Shown: one piece after another, positions 17,400-25,869 of the stretch
Numbering within the stretch: position 1 is the stretch's first letter
Layout: each line of letters begins with the position of its first letter
Assembly: GCF_001562275.1 (NCBI RefSeq)
Contig: NZ_CP014304.1
Span: 2,418,001 to 2,482,000, forward strand
DNA from: Hymenobacter sp. PAMC 26628
Lineage (GTDB): Bacteria; Bacteroidota; Bacteroidia; Cytophagales; Hymenobacteraceae
Length of the DNA: 64,000 nucleotides
Reading direction: 5' to 3'
The notes under the pieces: model-generated
Databases searched by the model: none
What the model was told of the DNA's origin: nothing
What the model saw: only the letters and a program-made list of their open reading frames with translations
Made by a program: the position numbers and the translations under genes

Positions 17400-17618
17400 C
17401 TAGAGGTCCCACACGGTGCTGCGCTGCTGGCGCCAGGCGCGGCGCACGTTCATCCAAAATACGCCTGCGAAGTAGAGCACAATGGGCGAGCCAAACGTGA
17501 AAAACGAGACGTAGACGAACGAGAGCCGGATGCTGCGGGTGCTGAAGCCCCACCGCTGGCCCACGGCCGAACACAAGCCAAACGACTGCGCTTCGAGGTA
17601 ATCGGTGAGGGTTTTCAT
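17400..17618 (-). CDS. PspC-domain protein
   Basis: A 72-residue protein starting MKTLTDYLEAQSFGLCSAVG, with the PspC-like order: a short amphipathic start, a conserved STRSIRLSFVYVSF stretch and one or two membrane helices near residues 32-58. PspC proteins sit in the inner membrane and take part in envelope stress responses; stand-alone copies are common in Bacteroidota. A longer in-frame extension to 17762 has no support. A TATCTTAG-like box lies upstream near 17656-17663. Confidence 0.75.
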   Translation of the reverse strand: MKTLTDYLEAQSFGLCSAVGQRWGFSTRSIRLSFVYVSFFTFGSPIVLYFAGVFWMNVRRAWRQQRSTVWDL

Positions 17619-17696
17619 GGCGGAAAGTGTGGGCTGAAAAGCGCTCCGGACTGGGCTAAGATACAACGCAAACGGGGCCGGCCCAACCGAACCGGG

Positions 17697-17704
17697 TAGC
17701 TTTG
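17697..17704 (+). promoter_or_regulatory. -7 box upstream of the TPR lipoprotein gene
   Basis: TAGCTTTG matches TAnnTTTG and lies 65 bases before the TTG start of the TPR lipoprotein gene. Confidence 0.45.
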
Positions 17705-17768
17705 CGCGCCCGGGCCCCACCTTTTTGGGCTCTTGTACGTTTAGGGCGCTCGCTAAAGCCACAATCTG

Positions 17769-19592
17769 TTGCGTATTCTTTCAAAATTAATTTCGGGGCC
17801 CCGTCCGGCCGCATTGCTGGCCGCTGGGGCCCTGCTGGTGAGCTGCTCGCCGCTGCCCAAGGTGCTGCGCGCCGCCGAGGCCGGCCGCCAGGCCACGGCC
17901 ACGCCTGCCCCGCTCACGGCCGTGGGCGAAACCGTGCCCTTTGAAGTAACGGCCCGCGTGCCCGCCGCTCACCTGCACAAGGGTGTGGCTTACGAGCTGC
18001 TGCTGCGCTACCGCTACGACCACGGCCTGCGCGACGACACGCTGGGCCGCGTCTCGTTCGTGGTGGGCGACTACGTGTACGACGACGAGCACAAGGGCCT
18101 GCTGGTGGCCCACAAGGCGTTCAGCCTGCCCAACACGCCCGGCCGCAGCCCCGGCGAGCTGCTGGCCCGCCCCCAGGTACGCGTGCTGAAGCGCGGCGGC
18201 CAGGTGTTGCGGGGCCCCGCCGACGTGCGCCTAGCCCGCGGCATTACTGACCCCGCCCGCCGCGTGGTGCGCGAAGATACCGCCCTGGCTCTGCTGCCCG
18301 AGAGCATTTCCAACCAGGTTGGCGGCACGCGCATTCTGCCATTTTTCTTCGACGACGGGGCTTGGTTCATTCGCTCATTCTTGGGCACCAACGTGGCGGC
18401 CCTGGAGGACCTGATTGACGCCAACCAGCGCACCCAGCGGGTGCTCATCACCGCCGGCCACTCGCCCGACTCGCTCGACGCCCACAACCCGGCCCTGGCC
18501 AGCAAGCGCGTCAAAATGCTGCTCTACTACTACAAGAAGCGCGTCGAGGGGTTTTCGTACCTCAACAAGGTGGCCGACATCAAATTCGACACCCTGGCCT
18601 ACCGCCGCCGTTGGGACTTGTTCCTGAACAAGGTCACGCAGTCGGCCCTCAAGCCCGCCGACCAGGACTCGATTATCGCCATCATCAACGACACCAAGGG
18701 TGGCTACGTGGCCAAAGAAAAGGCCCTGCACCGGCTGCAATCCTTTGAATATGTAGAGCAGTACATCTACCCGGTGTTGCGCGTGGGCACGGTGGCCGTC
18801 ACGTTCACGGCCCCGGCGCGCTACAACTCGGAGGTTTATTTATTGTCGAAGAAAATTGTGGCCAAGCAGGCCGAGATTGACGCCCTCACGCCCGAGGAGC
18901 TGCGTTACTCGGCCACCCTTACGCCGTTGCTGGCCGAAAAGCAGCGCATCTACGAAGTGGCCAGTGCCGCCGAGGGCCGCTGGGAAGCCTACCACAACCT
19001 GGGCGTGGTGCTGCTGCTGCGCTCCGAAAAGGAAGAAAACCCCAAGGTGGCCCGCGCCTACCAGCGCCGGGCAGCCACCAACTTCACCCTGGCCGCGCAC
19101 CGCAACCCCACGGCCGAACTGTTTTATCACGCCGCCACGGCCTACCATCGCGCCGGCGACCGCCTCGAAGCCCTCCAGAACTACGACTACGCCATCAAGC
19201 TGGGCGGCGACCGGGCCCTGCTGCGCAAAATCATTTCCGACAAGGGGGCCCTGGAAATTGAAATTGGGCAGCCCGACGAGGCCCTGCGCACGCTGCGCTT
19301 CGCGGGGCCCTCGTACCAAAACGACCTGAACACGGCCTTGGTGTACGTCCAAAAAGGCGGCTACGACCTCGCCGAGGCCCAGTACCGCCAGGCCCTGGCG
19401 CGGCGCCCCGGGGCCCCGGCGGCCCTCTACGGCCTGGCCGTGGTGGCCGCCCGCCGCCACGACGAGGCCCAGCTGGCCACCTGCCTGCACCAGGCCGTGG
19501 CCGCCGACCACACCCTGGCCGCCCAAGCCGTCGAGGATTTAGAATTCCAGGATTATGTTCAGGGCGAGGCCTTCCGCGAGGCGCTGAAGTAG
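17769..19592 (+). CDS. TPR-repeat lipoprotein of unknown function
   Basis: A 607-residue protein starting at TTG with signal-peptide-like sequence and a lipobox LLVSC near residue 26, so probably an outer-membrane lipoprotein. Residues 50-200 look like a beta-rich domain. A central stretch ITAGHSPDSLDAHNPALASKRVKML recalls OmpA-type sequences with a GH.D...A..R pattern. From about 390 there are tetratricopeptide-like helical repeats (LGVVLLLRSEKE, ATAYHRAGDRLEALQNYDYA, AEAQYRQALARRPGAPAALYGLA). Such proteins scaffold envelope complexes. It stands alone and no specific role can be given. Confidence 0.75.
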   Translation: MRILSKLISGPRPAALLAAGALLVSCSPLPKVLRAAEAGRQATATPAPLTAVGETVPFEVTARVPAAHLHKGVAYELLLRYRYDHGLRDDTLGRVSFVVGDYVYDDEHKGLLVAHKAFSLPNTPGRSPGELLARPQVRVLKRGGQVLRGPADVRLARGITDPARRVVREDTALALLPESISNQVGGTRILPFFFDDGAWFIRSFLGTNVAALEDLIDANQRTQRVLITAGHSPDSLDAHNPALASKRVKMLLYYYKKRVEGFSYLNKVADIKFDTLAYRRRWDLFLNKVTQSALKPADQDSIIAIINDTKGGYVAKEKALHRLQSFEYVEQYIYPVLRVGTVAVTFTAPARYNSEVYLLSKKIVAKQAEIDALTPEELRYSATLTPLLAEKQRIYEVASAAEGRWEAYHNLGVVLLLRSEKEENPKVARAYQRRAATNFTLAAHRNPTAELFYHAATAYHRAGDRLEALQNYDYAIKLGGDRALLRKIISDKGALEIEIGQPDEALRTLRFAGPSYQNDLNTALVYVQKGGYDLAEAQYRQALARRPGAPAALYGLAVVAARRHDEAQLATCLHQAVAADHTLAAQAVEDLEFQDYVQGEAFREALK

Positions 19593-19601
19593 GCGGCGCC
19601 A

Positions 19602-19735
19602 GGGCCCCAGCGGAGCAACGGCCGTGAGCCTGACCCGCTGGGCCCCGGGCACGGGCCACTTTGCACTGGCCCATCACCCGTGCTATAGCTTTTTTCTGGT
19701 GTAAGCACGGGCCAGCCCGCTGGTTTTTTTAACCT
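19602..19735 (+). terminator. two hairpins after the TPR lipoprotein gene
   Basis: A first palindromic pair, around 19602-19613 and 19635-19646 (GGGCCCCAGCGG and CCGCTGGGCCCC), starts ten bases after the stop codon. A second, weaker hairpin around 19709-19724 is followed by a T run. One or both probably end the transcript. Nothing else is seen in the 19593-19847 gap. Confidence 0.4.
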
Positions 19736-19847
19736 GCCCGCCTGGGCTCAGGGCATGTGCAATGGATGCCGAAACCAGCGCCGCATCATGCTCAAACCGC
19801 GCTTAAATAGTTTAAGCCCGCCGCTGCGGCACTCGTAGCGGCCGGCG

Positions 19848-20492
19848 TCAGGCTTCGGGCACCATGCCGTACTGCTTCAGCACATCGGCGGGCACGCCGG
19901 TCCAGCGGTTGGGCGCGTTGCCGACGTAGCCGATGTCGGCCATGCCCATTTTGCTGGTGAAGAAGCCCGTGGCGGTAAGGTCGCGCATGCGGTTGAAGAA
20001 CGTCACGCCCGGCAGCAGGTCGCGGGTGGCCCGCTTGGGGTAGGCGATTTTGGTCACCATTTCCAGCTGCTGCGGCGCGGCACACCCCACAAACGGCTGG
20101 CCGTAGCGCGTGGCGCACTGCAAGTCCAGCCAGCGCAGCCCGCCGCGCAGGGGTAGCTGGTGCTCGGGAATGTCCTTGGCGATGAACTCGATAAATTCCG
20201 GCACTTTGGCGTCGGACGCACTCCCCGACTTCGCGTCCTTGGGAATGATGATGTCCGCCAGGACCGTAATCGTGGCCATTTCGTGCGGGGTGAAGAACGT
20301 TTCGGCGTGCAGCTTTTGGTCGCGGGCTATTTCGAAGGGCTGGCGGCCGGCTTCGTCGGCGGCCGCATCGGTCGGCTTGGGGGCCCCGGGCGGCGGGGCC
20401 TGGGCCGTATCGGGGCGGCAGCCGCTGTCCAGCAGCAGGCCGGTGGCGAGGGTGGCCAGGCCGATGGCCTTTAAGGATTCGCGTCTTTTCAT
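19848..20492 (-). CDS. gluconate 2-dehydrogenase subunit 3-like protein
   Basis: A 214-residue protein beginning MKRRESLKAIGLATLATG, a twin-Arg-like signal that also contains a lipobox-like LLLDSGC. The mature part resembles gluconate 2-dehydrogenase subunit 3 (FFTPHEMATITVLADIIIPKD, GVTFFNRMRDLTATGFFTS). This subunit accompanies a membrane- or periplasm-located GMC flavoprotein. It is the last gene of an operon with 20510-22252 and 22268-22954, with 17- and 15-base gaps. Longer starts up to 20861 run into the GMC gene and are rejected. Confidence 0.85.
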   Translation of the reverse strand: MKRRESLKAIGLATLATGLLLDSGCRPDTAQAPPPGAPKPTDAAADEAGRQPFEIARDQKLHAETFFTPHEMATITVLADIIIPKDAKSGSASDAKVPEFIEFIAKDIPEHQLPLRGGLRWLDLQCATRYGQPFVGCAAPQQLEMVTKIAYPKRATRDLLPGVTFFNRMRDLTATGFFTSKMGMADIGYVGNAPNRWTGVPADVLKQYGMVPEA

Positions 20493-20509
20493 CGGAGTGA
20501 GGGAAAAAG

Positions 20510-22252
20510 CTACAGGCTGGCGCGCTGGCGCTGGTCCAAAATGTACTCGCTGGTGCGCATGGACAGGGCCAGGATGGTCCAGGTGGCGTTTTTGTCGCCC
20601 TGCTGCACAAACGGCGAGGCGTCCACCACGAACAGGTTGCGGCAGTCGTGGGCCTGGCACCACTTGTTGAGGGCCGACTTCTTGGGGTCGTCGCCCATGC
20701 GCACCGTGCCCACTTCGTGGATGATGCGGCCGGGGGCCTCCAGGCCGTAGTTCGTGTCGGCGCCCGGAATTTTGGAGGTGATGATGCCCCCCATTTCGTG
20801 CATGATGGACTGGAAGGTTTCCTGCATGTGCTTGGCCTGCTTGACCTCGGCGTCGGTCCACTTGTAATGGAATTTTAGGACCGGAATGCCGTATTTGTCC
20901 ACCACATCGGGGTCAATTTCGCAGTAGTTGTCCTCGCGCGCAATGGCCGTGCCGCGGCCCGCCATGCCCACCTGCGTGCCATAGAAGCGGCGGTAATCGT
21001 CCTTCAGCGAGGCCCCGAAGCCGCCGGCTTCCTGCAATTTGCCGTCGCGGCCGGGCACCAGGCCGTTCAGGTTTTGGATGCCCTTGCCAAAGCCGTAGGC
21101 CGGCATGTGCATGCCGCCGCCGTACTCGATGTGGTAGCCGCGCGGAAAGTCCAGCTTCTTGTTGTCCAGCCACCACGGCGTGTAGATGTGCACGCTGCCC
21201 ACCCCGTCCTCGTTGTAGCGCTTGCGGTCCATGAGCTGGGGCAGGAAGCCGCCCAGGCTGGCGCCGGTCGAGTCGTGCAGGTACTTGCCCACCACCCCGC
21301 TGCTGTTGGCCAGGCCGTTGGGATGGTTCACGGATTTCGAGTTGAGCAGCAGCCGCGCCGATTCGCCGGCGCTGGCTCCCAGAATGACGATTTTAGCCTT
21401 TACCTGGTATTCCTGCAAGTCGTTTTTGTCCACGTACGACACGCCGGTGGCCAGGCCGTTGGCCCCGGTCAGCACCTCGCGCACCATGGCGTTGGTGATG
21501 ACCTTGAGGTTGCCGGTTTTCATGGCCGGAATCACCAGGCACGACGAGGACGAAAAGTCGCCGTACACCTTGCAGCTGCGCCCACACTGCCCGCAAAAGA
21601 AGCACGCGCCGCGGTCCTTGTTGCCGGGCAGGGCCTCCGTCAGCACCGAGCCCCGGCCCGGTATCACCTTCACGCCCGCTTTGGCCGCGCCCTGCTTGAT
21701 GAACAGCTCGTTGAGGCGGGGCTTGGGCGGCGGCAGGAAAATGCCGTCGGGCTCGTTGGGCAGCCCTTCTACCGTGCCGTACACCCCAATCAGGCGATCC
21801 ACCTTGTCGTAGAACGGCTTCACCTCGTCGTAGGTAATAGGCCAGTCGTCGGTCAGGCCGTCAAGCTGGTGGCTTTTGAAGTCCAGGGGCCCCATGCGCA
21901 GCGAAATGCGCCCCCAGTGGTTGGTGCGGCCGCCCAGCATGCGCGAGCGGAACCAGTTGAACTCGGTTTTGTCCTTGGTCGTGTACGGCTCGCCTTCCAG
22001 CTCCCAGCCGCCGTATGCGGCGTCAAACTCGCCGAAGGGCCGGGTGGTGGACGCGCCCCGGCGCGGCGACTCGTAGGAGAACTTCAACTGCTGCGCGTCC
22101 TTAACGGGGTCGAAAAACGGGCCAGCTTCCAGCATCAGCACCTTCAGGCCGGCGTGGGCCAGCACGTAGCCTGCCATGCCGCCCCCAGCCCCCGAGCCCA
22201 CTACCACCGCGTCGTACACGGTGGGCGATTCCTTGATTTGAAAATTACTCAT
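20510..22252 (-). CDS. GMC-family FAD-dependent sugar oxidoreductase
   Basis: A 580-residue flavoprotein. The FAD-binding VVVGSGAGGGMAGYVLA is near residue 16, GGRTNHWGRISLRM near 110 and the C-terminal substrate/FAD motif NLFVVDASPFVQQG near 540. A CFFCGQCGRSC cluster near residue 215 is a notable Cys-rich insert. With the subunit 3 partner it should oxidise a sugar or sugar acid and pass electrons to the respiratory chain. The neighbouring DUF1080 protein suggests 3-keto-glycosides as the product class. No signal peptide is visible, so export may depend on the Tat signal of the partner. Confidence 0.9.
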   Translation of the reverse strand: MSNFQIKESPTVYDAVVVGSGAGGGMAGYVLAHAGLKVLMLEAGPFFDPVKDAQQLKFSYESPRRGASTTRPFGEFDAAYGGWELEGEPYTTKDKTEFNWFRSRMLGGRTNHWGRISLRMGPLDFKSHQLDGLTDDWPITYDEVKPFYDKVDRLIGVYGTVEGLPNEPDGIFLPPPKPRLNELFIKQGAAKAGVKVIPGRGSVLTEALPGNKDRGACFFCGQCGRSCKVYGDFSSSSCLVIPAMKTGNLKVITNAMVREVLTGANGLATGVSYVDKNDLQEYQVKAKIVILGASAGESARLLLNSKSVNHPNGLANSSGVVGKYLHDSTGASLGGFLPQLMDRKRYNEDGVGSVHIYTPWWLDNKKLDFPRGYHIEYGGGMHMPAYGFGKGIQNLNGLVPGRDGKLQEAGGFGASLKDDYRRFYGTQVGMAGRGTAIAREDNYCEIDPDVVDKYGIPVLKFHYKWTDAEVKQAKHMQETFQSIMHEMGGIITSKIPGADTNYGLEAPGRIIHEVGTVRMGDDPKKSALNKWCQAHDCRNLFVVDASPFVQQGDKNATWTILALSMRTSEYILDQRQRASL

Positions 22253-22267
22253 ACCTGCCGTGCCGCG

Positions 22268-22954
22268 TTAAAGCTGCTCGATGGTGATGGCCCGGAAGGC
22301 AACCTCGTGGCCGTGGTCTTGCAAGGCGATGTGGCCCTTGGGGTAGGCCCCAAAGTTTTTCCACGTCTTAAACTTGCTGTTCTCCAGCAGGTTTCTCCAC
22401 TCGGGGCTGCCCATTTGCACGTCCACTATTTTCACGGCATTCAGAAAGAAGGTGAGGTGGCCGTTCTGCTTGCGCAGCTTCACCCGGTTCCACTCGCCGG
22501 CGGGTTTGGCCACGTCTTTGGCGGGGGCCTGCATGTCGTAGAGCGAGCCGGCTAAGTGGTTGGCTTTCTTGTTGTCTTCGGCGCCTTTGTTGTCGAGCAC
22601 CTGCATTTCGATGCCCGTTTCGTAGGTGGCGTGGAAGGCCGGGTCCTCGTGCACTCCGAAGATGATGCCGCTGTTGCCCGTCGGAGATATCTTCCACTCC
22701 AGGTTCAGCTCGAAGTTTTCGTATTCACCGTCCGTCACCAGGTCCCCCTGCCCGGGCGCTTTGGGGTTCAGCTGCAGGGCCCCGTCCACCACTTCCCAGG
22801 CCGGCTCGGCCGTGGTTTTCAGGTAAGTGTGCCAGCCGGCGGTGGTTTTGCCGTCGAATAGCGGTTGAGATTTTGCTTTCGCAGGTTGCACCTGGGCCAC
22901 AGCGGCCTGGCCAACGGCAGCCAAGGCCATGATATTAAACAGAATTTTTTTCAT
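22268..22954 (-). CDS. DUF1080 protein (3-keto-disaccharide hydrolase family)
   Basis: A 228-residue secreted protein with signal peptide MKKILFNIMALAAVGQAAVAQ and a DUF1080 domain, a beta-jellyroll related to glycoside hydrolase family 16 folds. Family marks are PLFDGKTTAGWHTY near residue 34 and FELNLEWKISPTGNSGIIF. Members hydrolyse 3-keto-glycosides, which matches the adjacent sugar-oxidising pair. It is the first gene of the three-gene operon; an AT-rich leader with an upstream TTTG and a TACATTTA sequence may hold the promoter. Confidence 0.87.
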   Translation of the reverse strand: MKKILFNIMALAAVGQAAVAQVQPAKAKSQPLFDGKTTAGWHTYLKTTAEPAWEVVDGALQLNPKAPGQGDLVTDGEYENFELNLEWKISPTGNSGIIFGVHEDPAFHATYETGIEMQVLDNKGAEDNKKANHLAGSLYDMQAPAKDVAKPAGEWNRVKLRKQNGHLTFFLNAVKIVDVQMGSPEWRNLLENSKFKTWKNFGAYPKGHIALQDHGHEVAFRAITIEQL

Positions 22955-23253
22955 AGTTACGGGGCCCCGGGTTAGACAGCGCAGTGGCTTCGGGGGCTTA
23001 AATGTATAAACGCAAACGTTTCCAAGCTCGTCTACCGCAACCGATGCCACTCTTCGCCCGGACTGGGAGCCCGCCCCTCAGCCTAGCGCCCGCACATCAC
23101 CGAGTGGCCAACTGGTTGGTGCCAGCTGCTAGGCAGGTGCTGCTGCTGGCTTCCTCCTGCTTGCGCCATCGGTGGTATTGGCTGCGCCGCTGCTCTAGGG
23201 CAAAGCCACGGTCCGTGGCGTGACGGCCCGCAACCATCGGCTATTTTTCAATG

Positions 23254-23865
23254 TCGTGGGTAGCTCTTGCGCAGGGGAGCGGCGTGGGCCTGCCTGCCCA
23301 AGCGCTTCGGCAAGCCCAGTTCCGTCTGCCGCCGTTTCCAACGGCCGGCCCAAAACGACGTGTGGGCAACGGTGTTTGAGGCCTTAAAAACGCTGGGACT
23401 GGATTGGGTCATGCTCGATTCGACCGTCCTGGGGCCCCACTATCACTCCATAGGCCAAAAAGAAAGTATCCCTGTGCGCGAGTGCTTGGGCCGTACCCGG
23501 GGCGGGATGAGCACCAAAATCCACGCCTGCATCGCCGCACTAAACAACGCCGGGCGCTTGGTGGCCACCGCCGGCCAAGCCAGCCTCTGTCCGCAGGCGT
23601 TGGGCTTACTCCAGGACCTAGACACGCGCATGGCTATTCCCGACACGAGCTATGACAGTGATGCCAACTTGGCCTATTGCACCGAAAAGGGTATTGCTGT
23701 CGTCATTCCCAACCGGCCCAACCGTACCGAGCTGGTTCCGCTAGACGAAGAATATTACCGCGACCGCAACAGAATAAAGCGCTTTTTCGGCCGTATGAAG
23801 CAGTGCCAGCAACTGGCCACCTGATTATGACAACACCATTATTTGCTTCCTCGCTTTTTAGCATA
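23254..23865 (+). pseudogene. IS5-type transposase remnant
   Basis: The frame 23267-23824 encodes RRGAAWACLPKRFG, VMLDSTVLGPHYHS, GRTRGGMSTKIHA and RDRNRIKRFFGRMKQ, which fit an IS5-group DDE transposase with the first Asp in MLDST and the final Glu replaced or shifted near YYRDRN. After QQLAT the frame ends in TGA; the next frame continues with YDNTIICFLAF, so a one-base insertion and then a TAG disrupt the C-terminus. The N-terminal 40 or so residues are missing. The copy cannot encode a full transposase. Confidence 0.75.
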
Positions 23866-24021
23866 TCCTTGTTATCCTCAATTGGCTCGGGCAATAATTG
23901 ACCTCACACTTTAGGGTGGCCGCCGAAGAAAACATCCGCAGTTTTAGCGCCGAGCCGGCGGGGTGACGTTTCCCTTGTAGGAGCTTGGCAACCGCCCAGT
24001 TGCCCATCCCAAGCGCTGTCG

Positions 24022-24029
24022 TAGCTTTG
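24022..24029 (+). promoter_or_regulatory. -7 box for pdhB
   Basis: TAGCTTTG, a full TAnnTTTG match, lies 38 bases before the pdhB ATG. Confidence 0.5.
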
Positions 24030-24066
24030 CTAAACAGTTCCAAGCCGTTTTTTAAGCCAGCATTTC

Positions 24067-25050
24067 ATGCGTCAGATACAATTCCGGGAGGCCCTGCGCG
24101 AGGCCATGAACGAGGAAATGCGCCGCGACCCCCGCATTTTCCTCATGGGCGAAGAAGTAGCCGAGTACAACGGCGCTTACAAGGTGAGCCAGGGCATGCT
24201 CGACGAGTTCGGCGCCGGGCGCGTTATCGACACGCCGATTGCCGAGCTGGGCTTTGCTGGCATCGGCGTGGGCGCGGCCATGAACGGGCTGCTGCCCATC
24301 ATCGAGTTTATGACCTTCAACTTTTCGCTGGTGGCCATCGACCAGGTGATTAACTCGGCTGCCAAGTTGCACTCCATGTCCGGGGGGCAGTTTTCGTGCC
24401 CCATCGTCTTCCGGGGCCCCACCGGCAACGCCGGCATGCTCAGCAGCCAGCACTCGCAAAACTTCGAGAACTGGTACGCCAACTGCCCCGGCCTCAAAGT
24501 GGTGGTGCCCAGCACCCCCTACGACGCCAAGGGCCTGCTGAAAGCCTCCATCCGCGACCCTGACCCGGTGATTTTTATGGAGTCGGAGTTGATGTACGGC
24601 GACAAAGGTGAGGTACCGGAGGAAGAATACATCCTGGAAATCGGCAAGGCCAACGTTACCCGCCCAGGCACCAACGTAACGTTGGTTTCGTTCGGCAAAA
24701 TGATGAAAATAGCCCACACCGCGGCCGACGAACTGGCCAAGGAAGGCATACAGGCCGAAGTCATCGACCTGCGCTCGGTGCGGCCGATTGACTACGACAC
24801 CGTCATTGCCTCCGTCAAGAAAACCAACCGCCTGGTGGTCGTCGAAGAAGCCTGGCCCCTGGCCAGCCTCTCGGGCGAAATTGCCTACGTGGTGCAGCGC
24901 CGCGCCTTCGACCACCTCGACGCGCCCGTGGTGCGCATCACCTGCGCCGACGTGCCCCTGCCCTACGCCCCTACCCTTATCGAAGCCTCGCTGCCCAACG
25001 TGGCCCGCGTGGTGAAGGCGGTGAAAGAAGTGACCTACGCCAAGGCCTAG
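24067..25050 (+). CDS. pdhB: pyruvate dehydrogenase E1 component, beta subunit
   Basis: A 327-residue transketolase-like protein: [18 protein letters not shown] at the start, [16 protein letters not shown] and [24 protein letters not shown] in the catalytic domain, and a C-terminal domain with [11 protein letters not shown] and [12 protein letters not shown]. It forms the E1 heterotetramer with an alpha subunit and decarboxylates pyruvate using thiamine diphosphate, feeding acetyl-CoA production. The alpha subunit is not in this window. A TAGCTTTG box and a downstream terminator mark it as its own transcription unit. Confidence 0.95.
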   Translation: MRQIQFREALREAMNEEMRRDPRIFLMGEEVAEYNGAYKVSQGMLDEFGAGRVIDTPIAELGFAGIGVGAAMNGLLPIIEFMTFNFSLVAIDQVINSAAKLHSMSGGQFSCPIVFRGPTGNAGMLSSQHSQNFENWYANCPGLKVVVPSTPYDAKGLLKASIRDPDPVIFMESELMYGDKGEVPEEEYILEIGKANVTRPGTNVTLVSFGKMMKIAHTAADELAKEGIQAEVIDLRSVRPIDYDTVIASVKKTNRLVVVEEAWPLASLSGEIAYVVQRRAFDHLDAPVVRITCADVPLPYAPTLIEASLPNVARVVKAVKEVTYAKA

Positions 25051-25112
25051 GTAAGCAACGCCCAGCAACGGGCTCAGCTTTCTGCCTTCGGTTACGAGCG
25101 AAAGAATAACGG

Positions 25113-25149
25113 AACGGCCCTGCTGGCAAATGCCAGTGGGGCCGTTTTT
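25113..25149 (+). terminator. Rho-independent terminator after pdhB
   Basis: AACGGCCC...GGGCCGTT arms enclose TGCTGGCAAATGCCAGT, giving a 16-bp stem with two mismatches, followed directly by TTTTT. Confidence 0.8.
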
Positions 25150-25150
25150 C

Positions 25151-25869
25151 GTTTGCCCTAGCTCGCTGCGCAAGGCAACGGCGCGTGACAAGGCAGTTTG
25201 TTCATAAGGAAGCGCAGGCTAGCAGAGAAACGTTGCTCTTATGTGGCTGCTGGCCTAACCCATCGATTGTATAGGCCTAATACCGCACCAACGAAGCAGT
25301 GAATAGGATTGCGGCATACGTACGTCTTCGCCATTACTTAAAAGTGCTTGAGGCATTTCTAAAGTGCTGCTGTGCTCTCGTAATGGCACAATAACACAAA
25401 TTTTAGACTTATTAGTAAAATGCAAAATCGTTTTACCGCAGAAAATGAATTTCGCATGCACAGCGCACCACCAGTCTATTAATTATTCTAGCGCATAGTG
25501 GAAATTTATCAAACGATTGCATATTCAGAAATTCTATAATAGCTGCATATTAAGAACCAATCTGTTAAATACAAACGATAATAAACAATTACTATATTAT
25601 ACATTTGTTTATTGATCAAGCCCTTATAAGCAGTAAGTTTCGCATTTCAAACACAGTGTGCGAAAAATTAATATCATGATTTTAACTATAAACAGTATAA
25701 ATATTTTTTGAAATTCAGCTTATCTATAACCAATAAATTTAAAATTCAAACTTAGTTAATAAAAAAATCTATTTCGAGATTTGAATCGAATAATCCTATT
25801 ATGGAAATTTCTGACCCGTCTGTCCATTTTGCTTTTAATACAGATTTTCTCTGCTCTTGACTTAGTTGC
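25151..25869. other. AT-rich intergenic stretch, no gene seen
   Basis: About 720 bases of markedly AT-rich DNA between pdhB and the beta-helix/PA14 gene. A 68-codon frame on the minus strand (25255-25461) has no recognisable features and is not called. The AT-rich DNA next to the large secreted protein gene may be a control region or DNA that came in with that gene. I see no clear TAnnTTTG box or RNA gene. Confidence 0.5.

Noticed and set aside
21074..22555. 493-codon plus-strand frame opposite the GMC gene
   Set aside because: Antisense shadow extending across two real genes; no motifs.
24052..25191. 379-codon minus-strand frame opposite pdhB
   Set aside because: Antisense shadow; it also crosses the pdhB terminator.
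25255..25461. 68-codon minus-strand frame in AT-rich DNA
   Set aside because: No recognisable start context, composition bias or motif; likely chance.
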